From NCBI GenBank assembly GCA_028284415.1, contig JANQRU010000004.1:1488001-1552000 (forward strand): a stretch of 64,000 nucleotides of DNA. The letters run 5' to 3'. The translations under genes and the position numbers were made by a program. The DNA comes from Pyrinomonadaceae bacterium. GTDB taxonomy: Bacteria > Acidobacteriota > Blastocatellia > Pyrinomonadales > Pyrinomonadaceae. Under the pieces are notes generated by a model. That model did no database searches. It was not told where the DNA came from and saw nothing but the letters and a program-made list of their open reading frames with translations. Below are positions 56,596-64,000 of the stretch, piece after piece; the stretch's first letter is position 1, and each line of letters starts with the position of its first letter.

Positions 56596-57781
56596 CTCTG
56601 TAAATTAAAAAAAAACTAAAGTTTTAGGTGTTTATATACATTAATATGAAAAAACAACATCTGAAACTAAACAAATAAGATCATCGATATTTGACAACAC
56701 TTCTTTCTAAAGGGAATTTACCAGCTCGTGTAGCTCGGCGGGTTTCGGCACTTTTGCTTCTTAATCAAGGTTTAACTTTTAAGGCAGTCGCTGAAGCTTT
56801 CGGAGTAGTTTGTCAGACAGTTTCGATTTGGCGAGATAAGTATTTAGAAACGGGATTAGAGTTCTTAACTAATAAAGCCAAACCCGGAAGACCGATTCAG
56901 ATTGATGGCGGTGTGCGTGCTAAGATTACTGCTTTAGCTTGTTCAACTGAACTTAGCGGTTATGCTCGTTGGAGTCTTCGTCTGTTGGCTGAAAAAGCAG
57001 TCGAACTTGAAATATGTGAAAGTATTTCTCACACTCAAGTCGGAACTATCTAAAAAAAATCAATTAAAACCACATTTGAAAAAGACGTGGTACATTGGTG
57101 TTATGAATTCAACTTTTATTGCTCGGATCGAACGAATTCTGTCGTTATATCGCAAAACATATAGTAGGAAGTTTCCAGTTGTCTGCTTTGATGAGCGACC
57201 TTGTTTTCTGATTGGTGAACATGTTTCGGGTTTAGAACTTAGAGTCGGGCAACCATCTCGAGAACATTATGCCTATGAAAAGAAAGGCTCGTGTAATTTG
57301 CTGATGACGATTGAGCCATTAACAGGAAAGCGGATTGCAGATGTTTTTGACCAGAGAAGAAAACGAGAGTTTGCTCTTCATCTGAAAAAAGTCATCAAAG
57401 AGTTTCCACAAGCAGAAAAGATTATCGTCATTTTGGACAATCTGAATACACATAATGCGAGTTCGTTTTACGAAACATTATTTGCTGATGAAGCCTTTGA
57501 TTTGAGCGAGAAGTTTGAATTTGTCTATACACCAAAAGGCATCTTGGCTAAATATAATCGAAATCGAACTCTCAGCCCTCTCCAGGCTTTGCTCAAACAG
57601 AGGAATCCCAAGCAAAGAACAGTTAGAACAAGAAGTGATGTCAATTATCAAAGATTGAGAAAAGAAACGAATCAAAATAGACTGGCAGTTTTCAAAAGAA
57701 AAAGCTAGAGAAAAGTTAAATAACAGTTATCAAGAAGTAAATTCTGATAATGAACAATTTAAGAAAACTTAATTTACAGAG
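56596..57781 (+). mobile_element. IS630-family insertion sequence, inactive
   Basis: Starts CTCTGTAAATTAA and ends with its exact reverse complement. The TA dinucleotides at 56594-56595 and 57782-57783 flank it, as expected of the TA target duplicated by IS630/Tc1-mariner elements. Length 1186 bases. The transposase inside is broken in three places. It interrupts the glycan locus between an FkbM gene and a hydrolase gene; the following 409 bases (57784-58192) show no gene. Confidence 0.9.
56691..57772 (+). pseudogene. IS630 family transposase, frameshifted
   Basis: Frame one (56691-57053) gives the HTH half (NLPARVARRVSALLLLNQGLTFKAVAEAFGV...). The frame then changes near the A-run at 57050. 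The second part carries catalytic Asp residues in VVCFDERPC and IVILDNLNTHN. Near 57540 the reading frame shifts again: SWLNIIEIELS, with the catalytic Glu, is only readable in another frame, which also has a stop at about 57657. The final TAA at 57770-57772 overlaps the right inverted repeat. Several lesions mean it is dead. Confidence 0.87.
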
Positions 57782-58192
57782 TATTTATTTCGTGAATATA
57801 ATTAAAGTAAAAAAGAATATTTGCTGAAATTATACAGAAGACTATAAGCACTAAAAAAGGTAGTTTTATGAAAAACATTTTTTGCAAATAAATTCTGTTT
57901 TTGACAATGTGTAAGGAAACTTTTGGAAAAATATAAATCTACTTTTTAAATTGAAGGTTCTTAAGCTAAAACTCCTAATTTATTAAATCAAATGTTTGAA
58001 GAAAAGGGTATTTGCATCTTAGTATTTATGAATAAAAAGGAGTGAGATTCCAAGAAAAATAACTAAAAAGTAGTTCTAATAAATTTTTACTTAGCTAACC
58101 AAATGTTGCTGAAAAGTTCATTGAAAACACTCTAGAATATTCGAGGTTATTTTTATAGCTGCTCTAAAATAAAATATAAATTCTTTAAGAGG

Positions 58193-59095
58193 GTGTTAGG
58201 GATTTCAAAAGTAAAATCAATTAGCTCGCTTTGGAGGAAAGAAGATGAGCAGGCTAATATCAAAAAAGTGAGCGAAAAAACTATCTACATAAGAAATATA
58301 AAAGTTTATATTCAAGAATTCGGAGAAAAGGAATCAACTCCTATAGTTCTTGTTCACGGTTATGGTACATCAGCATTCACTTGGAGGTTTACGGCTCCTA
58401 GCTTATCTAAAATGGGATATTATGTAGTTGTAATTGATTTAGTTGGTTTTGGGAAGACGGAAAAGCCATCTTGGTTTGATTATAGTATTAACTCACAGGC
58501 TAAGATTGTTATTGAAGTGATGAATCGACTTAATATAAAAAGAGCTTCATTAATGGGAAGTTCTTATGGAGGGGCAGTAGCTTGTATTATAGCAGGAGAT
58601 TTTCCTAATAAGGTTGAGAAGCTTATTCTCGTCAGCCCAGTAATTAATAATGATGTAAAGAAAGACTTTTTCATAAATTTATTAATGTTTCCTTATTTGG
58701 GAGAATTTCTTTCATTCATATTTACGAAATCAAAAACATTTTTTAAACTTCGTTTAGCTGTAACTTTTGGGAGAAAAAATTGGTTTTTGATAAGCAATAA
58801 CTATATTAAACATATTCAGCTCCCGCTAAAAACGAAAGAGGGCAGATACTCGGCATTAGCTACATTGAGAAATTGGGATGCAAACAAAATAGAACAAAAT
58901 ATTTCTCAAATTAAACATCATACATTAATAGTTTGGGGAAAAGATGATCGAATTATTAAAGCAAATACAGGTAAAAAGTTGAAAAAACTAATCCCAAATT
59001 CAAAATTATCAATTATTCAGGATTGTGGACATGCCCCTCATGAGGAAAAATCAGAACAATTTGTAAGTTTGGTTAAAGAGTTTACTAAATGCTAA
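58193..59095 (+). CDS. Alpha/beta hydrolase
   Basis: 300 residues from a GTG at 58193 (AAGAGG is very close upstream; a later start is possible). Core motifs: VLVHGYGTSAFTWRF (oxyanion), VVVIDLVGFGKTEKP, the nucleophile Ser in LMGSSYGGAVACI, GKDDRII with the acid and a catalytic His in IQDCGHAPHEEKSEQF. A soluble lyase/esterase fold. Its role inside a glycan locus is unknown. Confidence 0.85.
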   Translation: MLGISKVKSISSLWRKEDEQANIKKVSEKTIYIRNIKVYIQEFGEKESTPIVLVHGYGTSAFTWRFTAPSLSKMGYYVVVIDLVGFGKTEKPSWFDYSINSQAKIVIEVMNRLNIKRASLMGSSYGGAVACIIAGDFPNKVEKLILVSPVINNDVKKDFFINLLMFPYLGEFLSFIFTKSKTFFKLRLAVTFGRKNWFLISNNYIKHIQLPLKTKEGRYSALATLRNWDANKIEQNISQIKHHTLIVWGKDDRIIKANTGKKLKKLIPNSKLSIIQDCGHAPHEEKSEQFVSLVKEFTKC

Positions 59096-59196
59096 TAAAC
59101 AATGAAAGTTAGTAAGAGTTTTTGCTTTGGACGATTTTGTAAATAAAACACTTCAAAAGCAATAGGCTTTGTAATTTTTAACAGCATATATTTTAA

Positions 59197-60912
59197 ATGT
59201 TAAAAAAACATATAAAAAAATTACATAAAGACAGGGTTGTTGATTATTTTCGTTCAAAAGAAAAAATTATTAATTGGAAGTGTTTTTGGATTTCATTGAT
59301 TATAACAACTGCATTCTATTTTTGGGAAATTTTTATAATTAAAGTGCCTCATGTGGAATGGTTACAACATGCATTTGAAAGATACAATCTCAAGTATTTT
59401 ATAGTTCTTTTATTTACTTATTTGTTTTTTTATTTTTTAACTTTCCTTTATTTTTATACAACATTTATTTCTTCAACAAAAGTGAAAGTTTTTTCTCTCA
59501 TTTTTTTCGCAGTAATTATCTTGGGGCAGTACGGATATGTAAATGCCTTAAATCGTTTTGTTAATCCTGTAGACTTGGAAATTGCTTTTCTTGGAACTGA
59601 CTTGACAGTGAAAAGAGATGCAATAATAGCTTATCTTAGCTGGAAAAGCCTTGTTCCAATACTAGTTTTTGGCTGTGTAGCTTTTACACGAAATAAAAAA
59701 GAAACTAAGATTAGTCCTTTTTTGTTTTTTGGAGTTCTCTTGTTAAATTTAATAATAATAATCGGAGCTACGTTAGTTTTCAATAAACCTAAATTATTTA
59801 TAAAGGATATACCAAGACTTAATGCAATAAATGCTTTTTTTTATACTACCTACAAAGCGACAGTTTATTTCGTTACATCTTATGGGATAAAACGCGAAAA
59901 CTTGGCAGGTTTGAGAGAACCTGTTTTCAAACCTAAAAAAAATATAATCTTTATTATAGACGAATCCTTACGAGCAAGAAATATGAGCTTGTATGGTTAT
60001 GAGAGAGAAACTACTCCATATTTAAAGCAATTATATAAAGAAAACAATCTTAAAAAAATAAAATCTGCTATAGCTGGAACCACTTGTAGTGTAAGTTCAG
60101 GCAATTTGTTATTTACGGGTATGTCTATTGACGAATTGCCCGATACTGAATTTAATGTATTTAAAAGACCAACTATTGAACAGTATGCAAAAAAAGTGGG
60201 TTATAAAACGTATTTTTTGGATGGTCAGATGAACTCTTATTGGAGAGGAACATCTGATGACATAAAATATACGGACTATTGGAAGTCTAATAAAGATTTT
60301 GGTAAGAAAGTAAAGAATCAATATAATATTGATTTTGAGATAGCTAAACAAACTGTAGAAATAATTAAATCTTCTAAAGGAAATTTTATTTGGATTTGGA
60401 AAAGAGGAGTTCATTTTCCTTATCATGATGACTTCCCCAATAATCAAGCATTTTGGAAGCCAATCTCTAATAGTGTTAGGCTAGACTCTATTACAAAAAA
60501 TCAACTTTTAAATACCTATGATAATGCAATTAAATATAACGTTGATAAATTTTTGGAAATACTTGCCCCAGAAGTTTTAGCAGATTCTAATAATGTGTTG
60601 ATTTATTCGTCTGATCATGGACAAAATCTACTTGAAGGGCAGTCAATTGTTACTCATTGTTCCAGTAGTAAAAATGAAGTGGATGTTCCTCTATTTATGA
60701 TTACATCTGATAATTCCCTTAATTTGAATTCGAATTATAAGGCTACGCATGCGAATATTTTTCCTACGCTTCTTGATTTAATGAACGTCCCCAAATATAT
60801 AAGAAAATATAAATACGCCGATTCTTTATTAGATGTAAACGCAAAACACCCAGAAACTCGATTTTATTGGGGAATGGATTTAACCTCCGGAGAAAAACAT
60901 CAGTATGATTAA
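59197..60912 (+). CDS. EptA-like phosphoethanolamine transferase
   Basis: 571 residues: four or five membrane helices in the first 215 residues, then a periplasmic alkaline-phosphatase-fold domain. IIFIIDESLRARNMSLYGYERETTPYL holds the metal-binding Glu, GTTCSVSSG the catalytic Thr, and IYSSDHGQNLLEG the metal-binding Asp/His. This is the EptA/OpgE/sulfatase-like family, which moves phosphoethanolamine from phosphatidylethanolamine to lipid A or a glycan. Here it most likely decorates the polysaccharide or LPS core. The start is an ATG preceded by an AT-rich gap. Confidence 0.87.
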   Translation: MLKKHIKKLHKDRVVDYFRSKEKIINWKCFWISLIITTAFYFWEIFIIKVPHVEWLQHAFERYNLKYFIVLLFTYLFFYFLTFLYFYTTFISSTKVKVFSLIFFAVIILGQYGYVNALNRFVNPVDLEIAFLGTDLTVKRDAIIAYLSWKSLVPILVFGCVAFTRNKKETKISPFLFFGVLLLNLIIIIGATLVFNKPKLFIKDIPRLNAINAFFYTTYKATVYFVTSYGIKRENLAGLREPVFKPKKNIIFIIDESLRARNMSLYGYERETTPYLKQLYKENNLKKIKSAIAGTTCSVSSGNLLFTGMSIDELPDTEFNVFKRPTIEQYAKKVGYKTYFLDGQMNSYWRGTSDDIKYTDYWKSNKDFGKKVKNQYNIDFEIAKQTVEIIKSSKGNFIWIWKRGVHFPYHDDFPNNQAFWKPISNSVRLDSITKNQLLNTYDNAIKYNVDKFLEILAPEVLADSNNVLIYSSDHGQNLLEGQSIVTHCSSSKNEVDVPLFMITSDNSLNLNSNYKATHANIFPTLLDLMNVPKYIRKYKYADSLLDVNAKHPETRFYWGMDLTSGEKHQYD

Positions 60913-61504
60913 CATATTTCATTTACAGTGTTGTATACTCACCTTTTGCAAGACATCAGAAAGTTGAAAGATAAGTTTGAAGCCAATGAGGAAGTCGGTA
61001 ACTATGTTTAAGATTGCGGGATAAGATGCAAATTCGGCAAAAGAAGATTGAACAAGACTCAATATATCAAACAAATCAAGCAAATCAAGTGGAGATATTG
61101 AAATTAAATAATCTACAAGCAGTACATTCAACAGTCAGACGTTTACTTTAACTCTTTGTAGAGAAGCAAGAATTATTATACATTTGGAGTGAAAGTCTGT
61201 AAGATACCATGTGTAAATAAATATGTGGAAAAAATTAGAAAACAGGGTAGTGTCTCAAACTTTATGATTTGTGACACTACCAAAAACAGTAATAGTTAGA
61301 AAATTCAACTGTAAATTACAACCAACTGAGGAAGTAAAACAAGACAAATTGGTAAAAGCATTTAAATAGTTAAGTCAAAACAAAGCATCGGACATCCCCC
61401 ACTAAATGTTCAACCGTCTAACAAGTTGATTTGTCTGAAATTAAATTAAATTTTCCCCTATTGGTCTAATTCCTCGTAGCTCTGCTACAAAGTATACTAT
61501 GCGA
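60913..61504. other. AT-rich interval without a recognisable gene
   Basis: About 590 bases with many stops on both strands. The only structured part is GGTAGTGTC at 61246-61254, inverted at 61273-61281 with an 18-base spacer, which resembles insertion-sequence termini. No promoter or RNA gene was identified. Confidence 0.6.
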
Positions 61505-61945
61505 ATGAGCGAGTTTATTCGTAAAAGGTATAATGTCGGCCATTGCTTTATCATATTGTCTATCCAACTAAATATCGGAGAGTTACATTTGATGAACAAG
61601 TGGAAAATAAACTCAAAGAAATCTAGGAAGATACTGCTCTTCGCTATGAGATAGAATTCCTGGAAATCGGAACAGACGAGGATCATATTCATTTTCTGTT
61701 TCAATCAGGGGCGATTTATAGTCCGAAAAACATAGTGCAGACAATAAATTGATTATAGCTAAGAAGATATTTAGACAAATGCTGTAAGTAAAAGAGAAGA
61801 TTTGGGGCGAAGCATTTTGCTCCACCTGATATTATGTCAGCACGGTCAGAGTTGATGAGATGGAACAACTGATAAAGCAGTATGTCAAAATCAGGGTCAA
61901 GGGTTCGGTAATACAGCCAATGCTCTTTTGATACTTGCGGAGTAG
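61505..61945 (+). pseudogene. IS200-like transposase (Y1_Tnp) remnant
   Basis: Starts at ATG 61505 as MSEFIRKRYNV, the opening of a known Y1 transposase family. After a frameshift it continues YHIVYPTKYRRVTFDEQVENKLKEI, with in-frame stops. The HUH motif is present in GTDEDHIHFLFQS. SPKNIVQTI is readable, then the frame is lost again, and the end (QYVK-QGQGFGNTANALLILAE) is reached at TAG 61943-61945 after a one-base gap. It has several lesions and is not functional. It differs from the IS200-type remnant at 42162. Confidence 0.85.
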
Positions 61946-61994
61946 TTTATTTTTGCTTGAGTCAAATAATAAAATTAGTAGGACTAAGTTTTAC

Positions 61995-62900
61995 ATGTCA
62001 GAAAAAATAAAAGTATCAGTTGTTATTCCCACCTATAACTCTATCAGCTATCTAAACACAGCTGTTGACAGTGTTTTATCTCAAACCTTTAAAGGTATCG
62101 AAGTGTTAGTAGTAGATGACGGTTCAACTGATAATACAAGAAAAATATTATTTGAAAAATATGGTGATAAGATTCGCTATCTGTATAAAGAAAATGGTGG
62201 AGTTTCAAGTGCAAGAAATTATGGAATAAAGAAAGCAAGGGGAAAATATATAGCTTTTCTTGATGCTGATGATTATTGGATGCCTGAGAAAATTGAAAAA
62301 CAGGTAGGATTGATGGAGAGTAATGACAAAATAGGGTTTTGTTATGTTTCTACTCAGAGAGTTGATGAGAATCTTATCTTAATAAATAGCATTCCCGCTA
62401 AAGAATATGAAGATTATTGTGAAGCTCTTTTACTTGATTTAAACGTAGTTTCAGGTTCTTGCTCATCTGCTATGGTAAGACGAGAAGTTACTTTGCAAAC
62501 CGAAGGATTTGATTCACAATTTAGTACTTATGCGGATTGGGAATATTGGTTACGTCTTAGTCTTACAACTAAATTTGCTCCTATAAAAGATGAATTAGTA
62601 AAATATAGGGTCGTAAAAGGAAGTATGAGTTCCAACCCAAGTGTTACAGAAAAAGATGCTTTGGGAGTGTTGAATAAGTTTTTTAAGCAGCCAAACCTTC
62701 CATTAAAATATTTAAAAATTAAGGATAAAGTTATAAGCAATCATTTTATGGTCTTGTCAGGAGAGTTTTTACATGCTGGGAGAATAAAACAAAGTCTTAA
62801 ATATATGTTAAAAGCTATCTCTCTACATCCACAAAACCTCACTCGTCCAATAGGATTACCATTTCGTTATGCTAAAAGATTAGTATTAAATCAATCTTAA
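61995..62900 (+). CDS. Glycosyltransferase family 2
   Basis: About 301 residues from the ATG at 61995; an upstream in-frame start at 61935 would add 20 residues that overlap the transposase remnant. GT-A fold: VSVVIPTYNSISYLNTAVDSVLSQTF, VLVVDDGSTDNT, the metal-binding LDADD, and a W/D block TYADWEYWLRLSL. A typical inverting transferase of surface-glycan loci. The last gene of the window starts one base after its stop. Confidence 0.92.
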   Translation: MSEKIKVSVVIPTYNSISYLNTAVDSVLSQTFKGIEVLVVDDGSTDNTRKILFEKYGDKIRYLYKENGGVSSARNYGIKKARGKYIAFLDADDYWMPEKIEKQVGLMESNDKIGFCYVSTQRVDENLILINSIPAKEYEDYCEALLLDLNVVSGSCSSAMVRREVTLQTEGFDSQFSTYADWEYWLRLSLTTKFAPIKDELVKYRVVKGSMSSNPSVTEKDALGVLNKFFKQPNLPLKYLKIKDKVISNHFMVLSGEFLHAGRIKQSLKYMLKAISLHPQNLTRPIGLPFRYAKRLVLNQS

Positions 62901-62901
62901 A

Positions 62902-64000
62902 ATGCTGAAAGTTTTATATATAGTTTATTGGGGGGCTTTGGAACAACTTGGACAGTCTTTGGTCATTCCAGCAGTAAAGAAATTATCAAAAATGGGAGCA
63001 GATATAACGCTTGTCACCTTCGAAAAGCCGAAAGATTTAGAAAGAGAAGATGAGATGAATCGAGTTAGAAATATTCTTACCGAAGATAAAATAGATTGGA
63101 TTCCTCTAAAATATCATAAAACTCCAACAATTCCTGCTACACTGTTTGACTTAACTCACGGAATTACGAAAGGCTTGCAAAAAAGGCTAAAGAAACGATT
63201 TGACGTTGTGCATGGAAGAACCTTTGTAGGTGGATTAATCGGATCCGCATTAGCTTCTTTGATTCGTGCAAAATTTGTTTATCATAATGAAGGTTTTTAT
63301 CCTGATGAGCAGGTGGATGGAGGTTTTTGGGCAGAGAATTCGCGTCCTCATCGTATAGCTAAAAAGTTGGAAAATTTAATGTATTCCAAGTCTGATGGAG
63401 TTATTGCACTATCACATCGTGCAAAAAAAGTTATTGAAAATTACCCAAAAGTTAAAAAGAAGCAAACGCCTGTAATTTTTGTGCCAAGCTGCGTTGATTT
63501 AGAAAGATTCGATCTACCTGATAATAAAACCGAATTTACAAAAGATGAGATAAAGCTGGTTTATATCGGCAGTATTGGTGGGCGATATATTCTTGATAAA
63601 ATAAGCAGATTTGTCTCAGTTATCAGAAGTGCAGGATATAATGCAACGCTTCAGATTTTTAGCAGAGCGGATAAACAGTTAGTTAATAAAATGATGGCTG
63701 ATGGAGGGTTGGAGAAAGAGTTTTGGAATCAAGATGCTGTACCGTATATTGAAATGCCAAAAACTTTAACAAACTATCAAGCAGGCTTATTTTTTCTAGC
63801 ACAGGGAATAAGTGAGCATGGCTGCTCTCCAACAAAAATAGGTGAATACTGGGCGGTAGGGTTGCCTATTATAACAACTTCCAATGTTAGTGATACTGAT
63901 GACTTAATTGCTGATTATGCGACAGGTGTGACTATTAAAAGTCATTCAGAGGAAGAATATTTAGAGGCGATTGAAGGATTAAAAATACTTTTGGAAGATA
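62902..64000 (+). CDS. Glycosyltransferase family 4 (partial, runs off the window)
   Basis: Open from the ATG at 62902 to the last base of the window without a stop (366 codons so far). N-terminal lobe VLYIVYWGALEQLGQSLVIPAVKKL, a VPSCVDLERFD linker, then LVYIGSIGGRYILDKI and a donor lobe with GEYWAVGLPIITTSNVSDTDDLI. GT4-type. It starts one base after the GT2 stop, so the two are co-transcribed. The C-terminal end is outside the window. Confidence 0.87.
   Translation, partial: MLKVLYIVYWGALEQLGQSLVIPAVKKLSKMGADITLVTFEKPKDLEREDEMNRVRNILTEDKIDWIPLKYHKTPTIPATLFDLTHGITKGLQKRLKKRFDVVHGRTFVGGLIGSALASLIRAKFVYHNEGFYPDEQVDGGFWAENSRPHRIAKKLENLMYSKSDGVIALSHRAKKVIENYPKVKKKQTPVIFVPSCVDLERFDLPDNKTEFTKDEIKLVYIGSIGGRYILDKISRFVSVIRSAGYNATLQIFSRADKQLVNKMMADGGLEKEFWNQDAVPYIEMPKTLTNYQAGLFFLAQGISEHGCSPTKIGEYWAVGLPIITTSNVSDTDDLIADYATGVTIKSHSEEEYLEAIEGLKILLED

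Noticed and set aside
57040..57062. Programmed frameshift on the A-run of the IS630 transposase
   Set aside because: The zero-frame stop comes before the run, and a second unrelated frameshift plus a stop occur later in the gene. Decay explains it better.

Overview
The window is a chromosomal segment of an AT-rich, Gram-negative-type bacterium. Many proteins carry Sec signal peptides ending in a small residue followed by Gln. There are two membrane-anchored winged-helix (Trans_reg_C) one-component regulators, several secreted zinc peptidases of families M28, M24 and M48, and palindromic intergenic repeats with a RAYT-like transposase remnant. Together these fit Acidobacteriota of the Blastocatellia/Pyrinomonadaceae type. 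That placement is an inference from gene style, not from a marker gene. No rRNA, tRNA or CRISPR array was seen.

Layout. 0-2.6 kb: a dead RAYT transposase between inverted REP-like repeats, then a TerY-like vWA/PP2C phosphatase pair. 2.6-13 kb: a MATE exporter, aat, a small P-loop kinase, secreted LVIVD and esterase proteins, then a minus-strand group (a PqqD-like protein with a cysteine-rich tail, a 2OG-Fe(II) oxygenase, an M24 peptidase), dapF and two DoxX-like membrane proteins. Four to six kinds of palindromic repeat sit between these genes. 13-26 kb: mostly secreted or membrane proteins (two M28 peptidases, an M48 peptidase, a TolB-like propeller, DUF2911, small paralogues, an alpha/beta hydrolase) with two transmembrane winged-helix regulators and a di-iron ferritin-like enzyme.

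26.9-35.7 kb is the most unusual part. A TPP riboswitch and thiC are followed by a 1362-residue SIR2-STAND-TPR protein, a candidate Avs5-like antiphage sensor. Then come a dipeptidase, a VOC protein and DUF2200. Pieces of the 3' end of thiC recur three more times (33.36, 34.74 and 35.63 kb), each at the end of a cargo block, and a truncated DUF2200 copy lies beside one of them. This looks like a thiC 3'-end integration hotspot with a defence gene as cargo.

35.7-42 kb: a TIMP/CnaB-like secreted protein, a DUF6624-like protein, a Crp/Fnr regulator, two FNR-type boxes, an AlkB-type hydroxylase and a large subtilase. 42-64 kb: an IS200 remnant and an intact IS982 open a surface-glycan locus. It holds a DegT aminotransferase, RfbC, RfbA, a Wzm/Wzt exporter, three FkbM methyltransferases, a LbH acyltransferase, an SDR epimerase, five glycosyltransferases (the last runs off the window) and an EptA-like phosphoethanolamine transferase. 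A dead IS630 and a dead IS200-type transposase lie within it. The locus plausibly builds a dTDP-sugar-containing polysaccharide, exports it by the ABC pathway and decorates it.
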